Shown here in pieces: positions 45,341 to 54,996 of a stretch of 64,000 nt of DNA; position 1 is the stretch's first letter, and each line of letters begins with the position of its first letter. The notes beneath the pieces were generated by a model that did not search any database, was not told the origin of the DNA, and was given only the letters and a program-made list of their open reading frames with translations. Source of the DNA: Hyphomicrobiales bacterium. Lineage in GTDB: Bacteria; Pseudomonadota; Alphaproteobacteria; Rhizobiales; Rhizobiaceae. The DNA lies in the NCBI GenBank assembly GCA_900465915.1, contig UBKJ01000023.1, forward strand, positions 1 to 64,000, read 5' to 3'. Both the position numbers and the translations under genes were made by a program.

Positions 45341-45433
45341 AAACCGCAACCGCAACAGGGTGTCGCAGCAATAATGTTGCGTAAGGCAGTCAAGATTATG
45401 CCTTATATTATGCCTCGCCTCGCGTTTTTCAAA

Positions 45434-45460
45434 CAAAAAAGGCGGCCCCGAGGCCGCCTT
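45434..45460 (-). terminator. terminator of rplS
   Basis: GGCGGCC (45441-45447) pairs with GGCCGCC (45452-45458), with a run of six T on the minus strand behind it. It begins 26 bases after the rplS stop. Confidence 0.85.
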
Positions 45461-45483
45461 CTTCAAAACGTCGCGAGCGACGC

Positions 45484-45921
45484 TTATTCAGCGGCGGCCT
45501 TGGCGGCCTCGGCCTTGGCGGCGGCGAGCTTGTCGGCTTCGCGCTCGGCCTTGGTGCGGTTGTCCTTCTTCTCCGCGATGCGGGCCGCCTTGCCGGTAAG
45601 GCCGCGCAGGTAGTAGAGCTTGGCGCGGCGGACCTTGCCGCGGCGCACGACTTCCACGCCCTCGACGATCGGCGAGTAGACCGGGAAAACGCGCTCGACG
45701 CCTTCGCCGTAGGAAATCTTGCGGACGGTGAAATTCTCGTTGAGGCCGGCGCCGGAACGGGCGATGCAGACGCCTTCATAGGCCTGCACGCGGGTGCGCG
45801 TGCCTTCGGTCACGCGGACCTGGACGCGGACGGTGTCGCCGGGCTGGAAGGCGGGAAGCTTGCGCTTCTCTTCGATCTTGGCGGCCTGTTCGGCTTCAAG
45901 CTGACGAATGATGTCGGTCAT
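45484..45921 (-). CDS. rplS: 50S ribosomal protein L19
   Basis: 145-aa L19, at the 30S-50S interface. The core is recognisable ([58 protein letters not shown]); a lysine/alanine/glutamate-rich C-terminal tail of about 30 residues exceeds the E. coli protein, as in other alphaproteobacteria. The ATG at 45921 follows AGGAGAAAG; a 20-residue open extension is discarded. It has a structured leader upstream and its own terminator. Confidence 0.96.
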   Translation of the reverse strand: MTDIIRQLEAEQAAKIEEKRKLPAFQPGDTVRVQVRVTEGTRTRVQAYEGVCIARSGAGLNENFTVRKISYGEGVERVFPVYSPIVEGVEVVRRGKVRRAKLYYLRGLTGKAARIAEKKDNRTKAEREADKLAAAKAEAAKAAAE

Positions 45922-45986
45922 CGTCTTTCTCCTAAAATTCTTCTCAAACAGCCAGAGCGCCCTGCGCTCGCCGCTCAGCATCCAGG

Positions 45987-46063
45987 GCCGCGCGGCTATG
46001 CCCGAACCGGGCAGGAGCGATACGCCATCTATTGGTTGATGGACCTCGGGTTATCCCGAACCC
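45987..46063 (-). promoter_or_regulatory. structured region in the rplS upstream/leader DNA
   Basis: Four small inverted repeats follow each other: GCCGCGCGGC (45987-45996), GCCCG/CGGGC (46000-46012), CCATC/GATGG (46025-46042) and GGGTT/AACCC (46048-46063). If transcribed with rplS they would form consecutive stem-loops 66-142 bases before the ATG. Ribosomal-protein leaders often hold autoregulatory sites, but no known L19 element is recognised. Confidence 0.35.
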
Positions 46064-46131
46064 GCAGGCACATACAGCATCGCCGGCGCTTTGTCACGCC
46101 CCATCGGAAATTTTCGTGGCGCGGGCCGCGG

Positions 46132-46144
46132 GACTGTGACAGTC
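46132..46144. promoter_or_regulatory. short palindrome upstream of the NCS1 permease
   Basis: GACTGT-G-ACAGTC is a perfect 13-base palindrome 70 bases before the permease ATG, overlapping a direct repeat of TGTGAC. It is a possible operator; no factor is identified. Confidence 0.3.
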
Positions 46145-46213
46145 TTGTGACCAATAAAAAAGCGTCGCAAGGCGCAGCCGGTTTATTAGGCAACAATAAT
46201 AAAGGGGAATGCA

Positions 46214-47674
46214 ATGACCGACGACAGCCCGTCGCCGTCCCTCTACAACGAGGATCTCGCGCCCGCGGCGGAACGCAAATGGGGCGCGTTCAGCATCTTC
46301 AACGTCTGGACCTCCGACGTCCACAGCCTGTGGGGCTATTACCTGGCCGCGAGCCTGTTCCTGCTCTGCGGTAATTTCATCAATTTCGTGCTGGCCATCG
46401 GCGTCGGCTCGCTGGTGATCTTCTTCCTGATGAGCCTGGTCGGCAACGCCGGCGTGCGCACCGGCGTGCCGTTCCCGGTGCTGGCGCGCGCCTCCTTCGG
46501 CACGTTCGGGGCCAATTTCCCGGCGCTGGTGCGCGGCGTGGTCGCCTGCTTCTGGTACGGCGCGCAGACGGCGGCGGCCTCCGGGGCCATCGTGGCGCTC
46601 TTGATCCGCAACGAAAGCATGCTCGCCTTCCACCAGAACAGCCACATGCTCGGCCATTCGACGCTGGAGGTGATCTGCTACGTGCTGGTCTGGGCGGTGC
46701 AGCTCCTCATCATCCAGCGCGGCATGGAGACGGTGCGCCGGTTCCAGGACTGGGCCGGGCCGGTGGTCTGGATCATGATGCTGATCCTCGCCATCTATCT
46801 TTTGGTGAAATCCGGCTCCTTCTCCTTCGGCGGCGAGATCCCGCGCGACGTGCTCCTGGAAAAGACCAAGGACGCCGGCGTGCCCGGCGAGCCGGGCTCC
46901 TTCCCGGCGCTGGCGGCGGTGGCGGCGACGTGGATCACCTATTTCGCGGCGCTCTATCTCAATTTCTGCGACTTCTCGCGCTACGCGAAGGATGAAAGCG
47001 CGCTGCGGCGCGGCAATCTCTGGGGCCTGCCGGTCAATCTGCTGGCCTTCTGCCTGGTGGCCGGCGTCACCACCACCGCCGCCTTCAAGGTCTATGGCGA
47101 GGTGCTGCTCTATCCCGACCAGATCTCGGCCAAGTTCGACAGCTGGTTCCTGGCGCTCTTGGCCGCGCTCACCTTCACGGTGGCGACGCTCGGCATCAAC
47201 GTGGTGGCGAATTTCGTCTCCGCCGCCTTCGACTTCTCCAACACTTTTCCGCAGAAACTTTCCTTCAAGCGGGGCGGGCTGATTGCGGCGCTGGTGGCGC
47301 TGGTGCTCTATCCCTTCGCGCCGTGGGACACGGGCGCGGCGCATTTCGTCAATTTCCTCGGCTCGACCATGGGACCGATCTTCGGCATCATCATGGTGGA
47401 TTACTACCTGATCCGGCGCGGGCGGATCGACGTGCCGGCGCTCTACCGCGAGAACGGCGAATTCCGCTTCCAGAACGGCTGGCACGTCAAGGCCTTCGTC
47501 GCGCTGGCGGTGGGGGCGCTGTTCTCCTCCATCCTGCCGACCTTCACCAGCATCCTGCCATCCTGGTGGGGAACCTATGGCTGGTTCTTCGGCGTGATCA
47601 TCGGCGGCGGCGTCTATTTCGTCCTGCGCAAGGGCGAGGCGGTCAGCGCGACGCCGGCGGGGTCTCGCGCCTAG
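46214..47674 (+). CDS. NCS1 family nucleobase/allantoin:cation symporter
   Basis: 486-aa inner-membrane transporter with about twelve hydrophobic segments. NCS1 features: SIFNVWTSDVHSLWGYYLA near the N-terminus, NAGVRTGVPFPVLARASFGTFGANFPALVRG, and a helix 8 region with ITYFAALYLNFCDFSRY. The family imports cytosine, uracil, hydantoins, allantoin or thiamin; the choice cannot be made from sequence alone. AAGGGGAA precedes the ATG. It converges on the DUF4260 gene with a four-base overlap. Confidence 0.9.
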   Translation: MTDDSPSPSLYNEDLAPAAERKWGAFSIFNVWTSDVHSLWGYYLAASLFLLCGNFINFVLAIGVGSLVIFFLMSLVGNAGVRTGVPFPVLARASFGTFGANFPALVRGVVACFWYGAQTAAASGAIVALLIRNESMLAFHQNSHMLGHSTLEVICYVLVWAVQLLIIQRGMETVRRFQDWAGPVVWIMMLILAIYLLVKSGSFSFGGEIPRDVLLEKTKDAGVPGEPGSFPALAAVAATWITYFAALYLNFCDFSRYAKDESALRRGNLWGLPVNLLAFCLVAGVTTTAAFKVYGEVLLYPDQISAKFDSWFLALLAALTFTVATLGINVVANFVSAAFDFSNTFPQKLSFKRGGLIAALVALVLYPFAPWDTGAAHFVNFLGSTMGPIFGIIMVDYYLIRRGRIDVPALYRENGEFRFQNGWHVKAFVALAVGALFSSILPTFTSILPSWWGTYGWFFGVIIGGGVYFVLRKGEAVSATPAGSRA

Positions 47675-48024
47675 GAGTCCTGTGCGCCCGGCGTTTGCGC
47701 GCCGGGCGTCGCCGCGCCGTATTTGAGGCCGAAGCCCAGCGCCCGGTCGACGCCGATATGCACGGACCAGATCAGCGCCATGGCGATGCAGAGCGGCCAG
47801 TTCATGGCCCAGCCGAAAACGGCCAGAAGCACGACGCCGATCCAGCTATGCGCCATGTTGTAGACGACGGCGCCGGTGCGCGGCCCGTGCCGGTAGGCGA
47901 GGAAGGACAGGTCCGGCGCAAGGATCAGCAGGGCGAAAATCCACCAGCGCGCGCCGCTCACCCAATAGGCCCCGAGCGCCAGAAGCGCCAGCGACAGGCT
48001 TTCGAGCCTCTGGATCAGGTTCAT
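47671..48024 (-). CDS. DUF4260 small membrane protein
   Basis: 117-aa membrane protein with three or four hydrophobic segments and the family core [28 protein letters not shown]. Function is unknown. Its ATG overlaps the trmD stop (ATGA, 48021-48024), so it is translated with the rimM-trmD pair. Confidence 0.8.
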   Translation of the reverse strand: MNLIQRLESLSLALLALGAYWVSGARWWIFALLILAPDLSFLAYRHGPRTGAVVYNMAHSWIGVVLLAVFGWAMNWPLCIAMALIWSVHIGVDRALGFGLKYGAATPGAQTPGAQDS

Positions 48025-48728
48025 TTGCGCTTCGCCTCCTCATAGGCGGCCCACAGGTCCGGCCGGCGCTCGCGCGTGATGCGCTCGGCCTCGGCCAGCC
48101 GCCATTTGTCGATCGCGCCGTGATTGCCCGAGGTCAGCACGTCGGGAATGGCGCGCCCTTCCCAGACCTGCGGGCGGGTGTAATGCGGATGCTCCAAAAG
48201 GCCGGTCTCGAAGCTCTCCGTCTCGCCGGATTCGCGGTTTCCCATCACGCCGGGCAGGAGCCGCACCACGGCGTCGAGCAGCACGATGGCCGCCGTCTCG
48301 CCGCCGGAGAGGATATAGTCGCCGATGGAGATTTCCTCCAATTGGCGCGCCTCGATGACGCGCTCGTCGACGCCTTCGAAACGGCCGCAAAGGACGATGG
48401 CGCCCGGGCCTTCGGCCAGCTCGCGCACGCGCTTCTGCGTCAAGGGCGCGCCGCGCGGGCTCATCAGCAGCATCGGCCGGCCGTCGGCGGCCGCGTCGAG
48501 CGCGCGCGCCACCACGTCCGGCTTCATCACCATGCCCGCGCCGCCGCCGGACGGCGTGTCGTCCACCATGCGGTGGCGCCCTTCGGCGAAATCGCGGATC
48601 TGCACCGTGTCGAGCGCCCATGCGCCCTCGGCCAGCGCCTTGCCCGCCAGCGAAACGCCGAGCGGCCCGGGAAACATTTCCGGATAGAGCGTCAGCACCG
48701 AGGCGTGGAACATCGGCTTTTCGGTCAT
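48021..48728 (-). CDS. trmD: tRNA (guanine37-N1)-methyltransferase
   Basis: 235-aa SPOUT-fold enzyme methylating G37 of tRNAs, needed for reading-frame maintenance. Knot and SAM-site segments are visible: [32 protein letters not shown] and [13 protein letters not shown]; substrate loop [17 protein letters not shown]. Start and stop both overlap neighbours by four bases. Confidence 0.96.
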   Translation of the reverse strand: MTEKPMFHASVLTLYPEMFPGPLGVSLAGKALAEGAWALDTVQIRDFAEGRHRMVDDTPSGGGAGMVMKPDVVARALDAAADGRPMLLMSPRGAPLTQKRVRELAEGPGAIVLCGRFEGVDERVIEARQLEEISIGDYILSGGETAAIVLLDAVVRLLPGVMGNRESGETESFETGLLEHPHYTRPQVWEGRAIPDVLTSGNHGAIDKWRLAEAERITRERRPDLWAAYEEAKRK

Positions 48729-49300
48729 GGCTTCTTGGGCTGCGGGCGGCCGTCCGCCTCGTCGTCTTCGCCGTCGCTGTCGTCCGAGATGAGGCCGGCG
48801 GCGTGCGGATCGACCAGGATCGTCCCCTTGTCGAAATCGATCTCCGGCACGGCGGCCTCGGTGAAGGGAATGAGCATCGGGCGCTTGCCCTTCTTGCTCA
48901 ATTCGATCAGGTCGCCGCCGCCGAAATCGAACAGCGCGCTGACCTGGCCCCAGGAAACGCCGTCGGCGTCGACGGCTTCGAGCCCGATCAGGTCGGTGTG
49001 GAAGAACTCGTCCTCGTCCAACTGGTCGTCGGGCAATCGCGCGCGGTCGACGAAAAGCTCGATCCCGTTCAGCGCCTCGGCGGCGTCGCGGTCGTTGACG
49101 CCCTTGAAGCGCGCCACCACCACGGTCTTGGCCGGCCGCGCCTCCAGCACCTCGTAGGCGCGCCCGTCGGCGTCGTAGAGCAGGCCGTAATCGGCGATGG
49201 CCAGCGGATCGCCGGTGAAGGCCTTGACGCGCACCTCGCCGCGCGTGCCGTGGGCGGCGCCGATTACGGCGAGAAGAACCGGATTTTCTGGACGCGGCAT
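48725..49300 (-). CDS. rimM: 16S rRNA processing protein RimM
   Basis: 191-aa ribosome maturation factor binding S19 and the 30S head. The N-terminal barrel starts [21 protein letters not shown], like Brucella RimM, and the PRC-barrel domain carries [14 protein letters not shown] chose 49300 over an in-frame ATG at 49324 because relatives start there. The acidic C-terminal tail is typical of this order. It is divergent from xerC over 141 bases. Confidence 0.94.
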   Translation of the reverse strand: MPRPENPVLLAVIGAAHGTRGEVRVKAFTGDPLAIADYGLLYDADGRAYEVLEARPAKTVVVARFKGVNDRDAAEALNGIELFVDRARLPDDQLDEDEFFHTDLIGLEAVDADGVSWGQVSALFDFGGGDLIELSKKGKRPMLIPFTEAAVPEIDFDKGTILVDPHAAGLISDDSDGEDDEADGRPQPKKP

Positions 49301-49441
49301 GGTGGGTCCCGTATTTTTCGACATGCCCTATCGCTTACCCCATTCGGGCGAAAACGCCAGCAAAAATCGCCCGCGCGGCAACCGGACGGTAACGCTCGCC
49401 TGCGAGACTGGCCCCGTTTCACCCAGCGAGGACCGAGGCGC

Positions 49442-50389
49442 ATGGCGCAGCAAGGCGAATTTCTGATCCCGGCGCGGGCCGATCTGGCGGCGGCGCGCGA
49501 GGAATGGCTGAAGACGCTCAAGGACGCCCGCCGCCTGTCGGACAACACGCTCGACGCCTATGAGCGCGATTCGCGCCAGTTCCTGCAATTTCTGACCGGC
49601 CATCTCGGCGAGCCGCCCTCGCTGAAGGACGTCGACAATCTGCGCGTGGCCGACCTGCGCTCCTTCCTCGCCAGCCGCCGCAACGGCGGCGCGGGGGCGC
49701 GCACGCTGGGGCGGGGGCTCGCCGGCGTGCGCTCGCTGCTGCGGCATCTGGAGAAGCGCGGCCTCGCCAACGCGGCCGGGGCCAGCGCCATGCGCGCGCC
49801 CCGCCAGCCGAAATCGCTGCCCAAGCCGCTCGCCGCCGCCGACGCCCGCCGCGTCGTCTCGGCGGAGGGCCAGATGGCGGAGGAGCCGTGGATCGCGGCG
49901 CGCAACGCCGCCGTGCTCACGCTGCTCTATGGCTGCGGCCTGCGCATTTCCGAGGCGCTGGGCCTGCCGGGCGACGCGCTTTCCGACGCCACCGCGCGCT
50001 CGATGGTCATCACCGGCAAGGGCGGCAAGTCGCGGCTCGCGCCGCTGTTGCCGGCGGTGCATCGCGCCGTGGCGCAATATCGCGCCTTGTGCCCGTTCCC
50101 GTTGTCGCCGGAGGGGCCGCTGTTCCGCGGCGCGAAGGGAGGGGAGCTTCACGCCGCCATCATCCAGCGCGAGATGCAGAAGCTGCGCGCCGCCCTCGGC
50201 CTGCCCGACAGCGCCACGCCGCACGCGCTGCGCCATTCCTTCGCCACGCATCTTCTGGCGCGCGGCGGCGACCTGCGCACCATCCAGGAGCTGCTCGGCC
50301 ACGCCAGCCTCTCCACCACGCAGGTCTATACCGGCGTCGACGCCGAGCGCCTGCTGGAGGTCTACGACAAGGCGCATCCGCGCGCCTGA
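49442..50389 (+). CDS. xerC: tyrosine recombinase XerC
   Basis: 315-aa site-specific recombinase resolving chromosome dimers at dif with XerD. The N-terminal SAM-like domain (~15-110) is followed by the catalytic domain with R168 (CGLRISEAL), K193/K196 (GKGGKSR), H261 and R264 (HALRHSFATH), H287 (LLGHASL) and nucleophile Y296 (STTQVYT). The conserved place beside the rimM and lpd regions supports the housekeeping enzyme rather than a mobile integrase. Confidence 0.93.
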   Translation: MAQQGEFLIPARADLAAAREEWLKTLKDARRLSDNTLDAYERDSRQFLQFLTGHLGEPPSLKDVDNLRVADLRSFLASRRNGGAGARTLGRGLAGVRSLLRHLEKRGLANAAGASAMRAPRQPKSLPKPLAAADARRVVSAEGQMAEEPWIAARNAAVLTLLYGCGLRISEALGLPGDALSDATARSMVITGKGGKSRLAPLLPAVHRAVAQYRALCPFPLSPEGPLFRGAKGGELHAAIIQREMQKLRAALGLPDSATPHALRHSFATHLLARGGDLRTIQELLGHASLSTTQVYTGVDAERLLEVYDKAHPRA

Positions 50390-50425
50390 TTTTTCCGGTT
50401 GCCCTCGCGGCCCGGCCGCCCCCAT

Positions 50426-51442
50426 ATGGGTAACATGAAAAAGCTGCTCCCCCTGATCCTGTCCGCCCTTCTCGCAACCGCGCCCGCGATCGCCGCCCCG
50501 GCCGAACAGCCGGCCTGCACGACCCACGGCGTCGACCTGCTCAAGGACTTGCCCAGGACCGACCCGGCGGCGTGGGCGCAGATCCGCGCCGCCGCCGAGG
50601 CCATCCCCAACGGCCATACCGTGTTCTGGAAGATCGAGAAGGACGGCGTCGCGCCGTCCTGGCTGCTCGGCACCATCCATTTCAGCGATCCGCGCGTGCT
50701 GCATCTGCCCGACAAGGCCGACGCCGCCTATCACGCGGCGAAGACGGTGGTGATCGAGACCACAGAGGTGCTCGACCCCAAGGCGCTGCTGCGCATCAAG
50801 CTGGAGCAGCCGGAGCTGCTGCTGTTTCCGCAGGGCGACGGGCTGGCGAAGCACCTGCCGCAGGACCGGCTGCCGGAATTGAGCCGCGCGCTCGACGCGC
50901 AGGGGCTTTATCTCGGCGCGGTGGGGCGCATGAAGCCGTGGGTGCTCAACTCGCTGCTGGCGCTGCCCAAATGCGAGCGCGAGCGCAAGAGCCACGGCGA
51001 GAAATTTTTGGACGAGGCGCTGGCGGTCAACGCCATGGCCGCCGGCCGCGACGTGGAGGGGCTGGAGACCGCCGCCGAGCAGTTCGAGGCCATCGCCCGC
51101 GTGCCGCTCGACATCCATATGCGCAGCCTGGTGGCGGTGCTCGACCATGGCGGCCAGATCGAGGACATGATGGAGACGCTGGTCTCGCTCTATCTGCGCG
51201 GCGACATCGGCATGGCCGACCCGGCCCTGCGCAAGCTTTCGCCGGACGGGCTGACCGACGCCGAATACGACCTGTTCCAGCGCTATGTCGTGACCGACCG
51301 CAACCGCGTCATGGCCGGCCGCGCCGTTCCCATCCTCGACAAGGGCGGGGCCTTCATCGCCGTCGGCGCGCTGCACCTGCCCGGCAAGGAGGGACTTGTG
51401 GAGCTTCTGCGCGAAAAGGGTTTTCGGCTGACGGCGCAGTAG
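50426..51442 (+). CDS. TraB/GumN family protein, secreted
   Basis: 338-aa protein with a signal peptide (MKKLLPLILSALLATAPAIA, cleavage near AIAAPAEQ). Two conserved family motifs are present: SWLLGTIHFSD near the N-terminus and FIAVGALHLPGKEGLVELL near the C-terminus, thought to form a metal-dependent site like Tiki proteases. The start could equally be the ATG at 50435, three codons on. It is downstream of xerC with a 36-base gap and converges on lpd across a terminator. Confidence 0.85.
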   Translation: MGNMKKLLPLILSALLATAPAIAAPAEQPACTTHGVDLLKDLPRTDPAAWAQIRAAAEAIPNGHTVFWKIEKDGVAPSWLLGTIHFSDPRVLHLPDKADAAYHAAKTVVIETTEVLDPKALLRIKLEQPELLLFPQGDGLAKHLPQDRLPELSRALDAQGLYLGAVGRMKPWVLNSLLALPKCERERKSHGEKFLDEALAVNAMAAGRDVEGLETAAEQFEAIARVPLDIHMRSLVAVLDHGGQIEDMMETLVSLYLRGDIGMADPALRKLSPDGLTDAEYDLFQRYVVTDRNRVMAGRAVPILDKGGAFIAVGALHLPGKEGLVELLREKGFRLTAQ

Positions 51443-51477
51443 CGGGCCGTCCCCGGATGGGCTGACCGACGCCAATG

Positions 51478-51503
51478 AAAAGGCCCGCGCGAGCGGGCCT
51501 TTT
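51478..51503. terminator. bidirectional terminator between gumN-like gene and lpd
   Basis: AGGCCCGC (51481-51488) pairs with GCGGGCCT (51493-51500), with TTTT on either strand. Confidence 0.85.
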
Positions 51504-51526
51504 CTATCCAAAAATTTCCGGCGCGA

Positions 51527-52942
51527 TCACATGTGGATCGGCTTGGCGAAGACGGCGAGCGCCGATTCGCGCACGGCTTCCGACATGGTCGGATGGGCGT
51601 GGCAGGTGCGGGCGAGGTCTTCCGACGAGCCGCCGAACTCCATCAGCACGGCCAGCTCGTGGATCATCTCGCCGGCGTTGTAGCCGAGGATATGCGCGCC
51701 CAGCACGCGGTCGGTCGCCTTGTCGGCGAGGATTTTCACGAAGCCGTCCGTGTGCAGCATGGCGCGGGCGCGGCCGTTGGCGGTGAAGGGGAACTTGCCG
51801 ACCTTGTATTCGACGCCGGCGGCCTTCAGCTCCTCCTCGGTCTTGCCGACCGAGGCCACTTCCGGCTGGGTGTAGACCACGCCGGGGATGACGTCGAAAT
51901 TCACATGGCCGGCCTGGCCGGCGATGATCTCGGCCACCGCGATGCCCTCGTCCTCGGCCTTATGCGCCAGCATCGGGCCCTTGACCACGTCGCCGATGGC
52001 GTAGATTCCCTCGACATTGGTGCGCCAGTGATCGTCGATGGCGACGCGGCCGCGCTCGTCCACCGCCACGCCGGCTTCCTGAAGGCCGAGCCCGTCCGTA
52101 TAGGGCCGGCGGCCGGTGGCGATCAGCACCGCCTCGGCCTCCAGCGTCTCCGCCGCACCGCCCCCGGTTGCGCCCTTGACGGGCTCGAAGGTCACTTTCG
52201 CGCCATTGGCCGACTTCTCGACGCCCGTCACCTTGGCGCCGAGCTTGACCGCGATGCCCTGCTTCTCCATCAGGCGCTGGAACTGCTTCGACACTTCGCC
52301 GTCCATCTGGCCGAGAAGCTTGTCGAGATATTCGACCACCGTGACCTTGGCCCCGAGCCGCGCCCAGACCGAGCCCAGCTCCATGCCGATGACGCCGCCG
52401 CCGACCACGACCAGGCTGGCCGGGACCTTCTCGAAGGCCAGCGCGCCGGTGGAGGAGACGATCACCTTCTCGTCGATGGCGACGTCGACGCCGGGAATGC
52501 CGGCCACGTCCGAGCCGGTGGCGATGACGATGTTCTTCGCCTCGATCTCCTCGACCTTGCCGTCCTCGGCGGTCACCGACACCTTGCCCTTGCCGACGAT
52601 TTTGCCCGCGCCGATGTAAGGCGTGATCTTGTTCTTCTTGAACAGGAACTCGACGCCGGTGACGTTGGCCTTCACGGTCGCGTCCTTGTGGGCCAGCATT
52701 TTCGGCAGGTTCAGCTTCGGCGTCACCTCGACGCCGAGCGCGTCGTAGGAATGGCCGGCCTCGGCGAAGACTTCCGAGGCGTGCAGCAGCGCCTTGGACG
52801 GGATGCAGCCGACATTGAGGCAGGTGCCGCCGAACGTCTTGCGCTTCTCCACCACGGCCACCGACAGGCCGAGCTGCGCCGCCTTGATCGCGGCCACATA
52901 GCCGCCGGGGCCAGAACCAATCACAACAACATCATAGGCCAT
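51527..52942 (-). CDS. lpd: dihydrolipoyl dehydrogenase
   Basis: 471-aa E3 flavoenzyme reoxidising dihydrolipoyl groups of the 2-oxoglutarate dehydrogenase complex. FAD motif VIGSGPGGYVAA, redox disulfide GGTCLNVGCIPSK, NAD motif VVGGGVIGMELG and the C-terminal HAHPTMSE His-Glu pair are present. The ATG at 52942 has AGAAGGA upstream; a TTG two codons earlier is discarded. It ends the suc gene run on this strand. Confidence 0.96.
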   Translation of the reverse strand: MAYDVVVIGSGPGGYVAAIKAAQLGLSVAVVEKRKTFGGTCLNVGCIPSKALLHASEVFAEAGHSYDALGVEVTPKLNLPKMLAHKDATVKANVTGVEFLFKKNKITPYIGAGKIVGKGKVSVTAEDGKVEEIEAKNIVIATGSDVAGIPGVDVAIDEKVIVSSTGALAFEKVPASLVVVGGGVIGMELGSVWARLGAKVTVVEYLDKLLGQMDGEVSKQFQRLMEKQGIAVKLGAKVTGVEKSANGAKVTFEPVKGATGGGAAETLEAEAVLIATGRRPYTDGLGLQEAGVAVDERGRVAIDDHWRTNVEGIYAIGDVVKGPMLAHKAEDEGIAVAEIIAGQAGHVNFDVIPGVVYTQPEVASVGKTEEELKAAGVEYKVGKFPFTANGRARAMLHTDGFVKILADKATDRVLGAHILGYNAGEMIHELAVLMEFGGSSEDLARTCHAHPTMSEAVRESALAVFAKPIHM

Positions 52943-52963
52943 CGTCAAATCCTTCTCTGGCGG

Positions 52964-53716
52964 TCAGCGGCCGCCGCTTACATTCAAGATCGCGCCCGTC
53001 ACATAGGACGCTTCGTCGGATAAGAGCCACAGGACGGCGTTCGCCACTTCCTCCGGCTTGCCCTCGCGCTTCATCGGCAAGGATTCACGCATGCGCGCCA
53101 CGCGGTCGCCCTGGCCGCCCGACGCATGGATTTCGGTGTCGATGATCCCCGGCGCGACCGCGTTGACGCGGATCTTCTCGTCCGCCAACTCGCGCGCGAG
53201 GCCGAGCGTGAACGTGTCGATCGCGCCCTTGCTGGCGGCGTAGTCGACATAGTCGCCGGGCGCGCCGAGACGCGCCGCCGCCGAGGAGAGGTTGACGATC
53301 GCGCCGCCGCGCCCGCCATGGCGGGTCGACATGCGCCGGACCGCCTCGCGCGCGCAGAGGAAGGAGCCGACGACGTTGACGCGCATCATGCGCTCCAGCC
53401 GCTCGGCGCTCATCTCGTCCACCCGCGCCTTGGCGTCGACGACGCCGGCGTTGTTGACCAGCGCGTCGAGCCGGCCGAAGGCCGCGTCCACCGCGGCGAA
53501 CATGGCGAGCACGTCGCTTTCGCGGCCGACGTCGCCGCGCAGGACGATCGCCTCGCCGCCTTCGCCGGCGATCGTGTCGGCGAGGCCGCGGGCGGCGTCC
53601 TCGTTGACGGCGTAGTTGATCGCCACGCGCCAGCCGGCGCGCGCCGCGCCCAGCGCGACGGCCGCCCCGATGCCCCGGCCGCCGCCGGTGACGAGAAGCG
53701 CGCGCCGCTCGCTCAT
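52964..53716 (-). CDS. SDR family oxidoreductase
   Basis: 250-aa classical SDR. TGGGRGIG cofactor motif, NNAG in LVNNAGVVD, catalytic Ser in NLSSAAA and Tyr/Lys in YAASKG. Substrate unknown; relatives are labelled 3-ketoacyl-ACP reductase or glucose dehydrogenase. The start overlaps the upstream stop (ATGA, 53713-53716) and lpd begins 22 bases downstream, so it lies within the suc-lpd transcript. Confidence 0.88.
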   Translation of the reverse strand: MSERRALLVTGGGRGIGAAVALGAARAGWRVAINYAVNEDAARGLADTIAGEGGEAIVLRGDVGRESDVLAMFAAVDAAFGRLDALVNNAGVVDAKARVDEMSAERLERMMRVNVVGSFLCAREAVRRMSTRHGGRGGAIVNLSSAAARLGAPGDYVDYAASKGAIDTFTLGLARELADEKIRVNAVAPGIIDTEIHASGGQGDRVARMRESLPMKREGKPEEVANAVLWLLSDEASYVTGAILNVSGGR

Positions 53717-54252
53717 TCGGTCGCGCAGCCCTGGAAGCGGAAGACTTCCCATTGCAGCGGCTTTTCCGGCTTGGCCGCGCCGAAGTCGTAGCCGTCGATG
53801 GCCGTCACCAGGTCGGGGAACAGCACGGCCTGCGCCGCCGGCTCGTCGGCCTTGGGCAGCGGATCGGCGTCCGCGCCTTCCTTGAGGCCGTAGACCACGC
53901 TCTGCCAGATGCTGCAATCGTCGAGCTGCTCGGGATCGGAGCCGTCGCCCTTGCAATTATAGGTGATGAGCGCATAGGGCCGCGCCACGCCTTCCTCCGG
54001 CCAGATCACCACGCCGGACAGTTTGAAGTCGGGCTTGTCCTTGGCCTGGATGGTGAAGACGTTGGACGGGGCGGGCGTCATCTTGAGCTGGCTCGATTCG
54101 GCCGGCTGGAAGGTCAGCGTATAAGCGTCGTCGCGGTCGCTGTAGATGGCGCGGTTCTGCGTGCAGGCGGCGTTGGCGGCGGGAACCGCGAGGACCGCGG
54201 CGGAAACGGCGGCGACGAGCGCGATCCGGGACGTCTTTGTCAAAACTTGCAT
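53713..54252 (-). CDS. hypothetical secreted protein, conserved in the suc-lpd gap
   Basis: 179 aa with a signal peptide (residues 1 to about 28, cleavage near ANAACTQ). Four cysteines remain (ACTQNR, YNCKGDG, DDCSIW, QGCATE), which suggests two disulfides in the periplasm. AGGAGA precedes the ATG. Not recognised. Its place between the LysE-type exporter and an SDR near lpd is shared, as I recall, with other Rhizobiales. Confidence 0.75.
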   Translation of the reverse strand: MQVLTKTSRIALVAAVSAAVLAVPAANAACTQNRAIYSDRDDAYTLTFQPAESSQLKMTPAPSNVFTIQAKDKPDFKLSGVVIWPEEGVARPYALITYNCKGDGSDPEQLDDCSIWQSVVYGLKEGADADPLPKADEPAAQAVLFPDLVTAIDGYDFGAAKPEKPLQWEVFRFQGCATE

Positions 54253-54307
54253 CTGTCGGTTCTCCTGTGAACGGCGAATCCCGGCGGGACCGGCACGCCG
54301 ATAATGC

Positions 54308-54946
54308 CTACATCGCCTTCTCGGTCGCAAGCTTCAATCCGAGCGCGATGAACACCACGCCGCTGGTGCGGTCGATCCATTTGGAGGCGCGGGAGAAGGC
54401 GGCGCGCATTTTCGGCGTCGTCATGAAGAGGCTGACGCCGACGAACCAGGAGATCAGCGCCGTCGCCATCACCAGCCCGTAGCCGAGCTTGACCGCGCCC
54501 GGCGTGTGGGGGCTGACCACGGTTGAGAAGATCGACAGGAAGAAGAACACCGCCTTGGGGTTGAGGGCGTTGGCGGCGAAGCCGAGGCTGAAGGCCTTGA
54601 AGACGCTCTGCGGCCTGCGCGGGCCCTCGGGCGCGGCGCCGACGTCGATCGTCGCGGCGCCGGCGCGCAGCGCCTTGCAGCCGATATAGACGAGATAGGC
54701 GACGCCGCACCACTTGACCATGTTGAAGAGGTAGATCGACTTCGAGATGATGAGGCCGAGGCCCAGCACCGTGTAGGAGACGTGCATCATCAGCGCCGCG
54801 CCGATGCCGAAGCTGGTGATGATCGCCTCGCGCCGGCCATGGGTCAGCGACTGGCGGATGACCATGGCGAGGTCCGCGCCGGGCGACACGATGGCGAAGA
54901 CGAAGATCGCCATCAGCGAGGCCAGTTCGATCAGATAGGGATGCAT
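54308..54946 (-). CDS. LysE/RhtB family exporter
   Basis: 212-aa membrane protein with five or six hydrophobic segments. The family motif SPGADLAMVIRQSLTHGRR near the first helix and GFAANALNPKAVFFFLSIF later are characteristic. Members export amino acids or homoserine lactones; the substrate is unknown here. Confidence 0.87.
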   Translation of the reverse strand: MHPYLIELASLMAIFVFAIVSPGADLAMVIRQSLTHGRREAIITSFGIGAALMMHVSYTVLGLGLIISKSIYLFNMVKWCGVAYLVYIGCKALRAGAATIDVGAAPEGPRRPQSVFKAFSLGFAANALNPKAVFFFLSIFSTVVSPHTPGAVKLGYGLVMATALISWFVGVSLFMTTPKMRAAFSRASKWIDRTSGVVFIALGLKLATEKAM

Positions 54947-54996
54947 GGCGTCTCCTTGCGGGCGGCCAGTTCAGGCGAGCAATTCAAGCGGGCAAT

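Noticed and set aside
46132..46160. Second Pho box upstream of the NCS1 permease (repeated TGTGAC with 4-base spacing)
   Set aside because: The halves differ from CTGTCAT at several positions and the sequence is better described as the GACTGT/ACAGTC palindrome.
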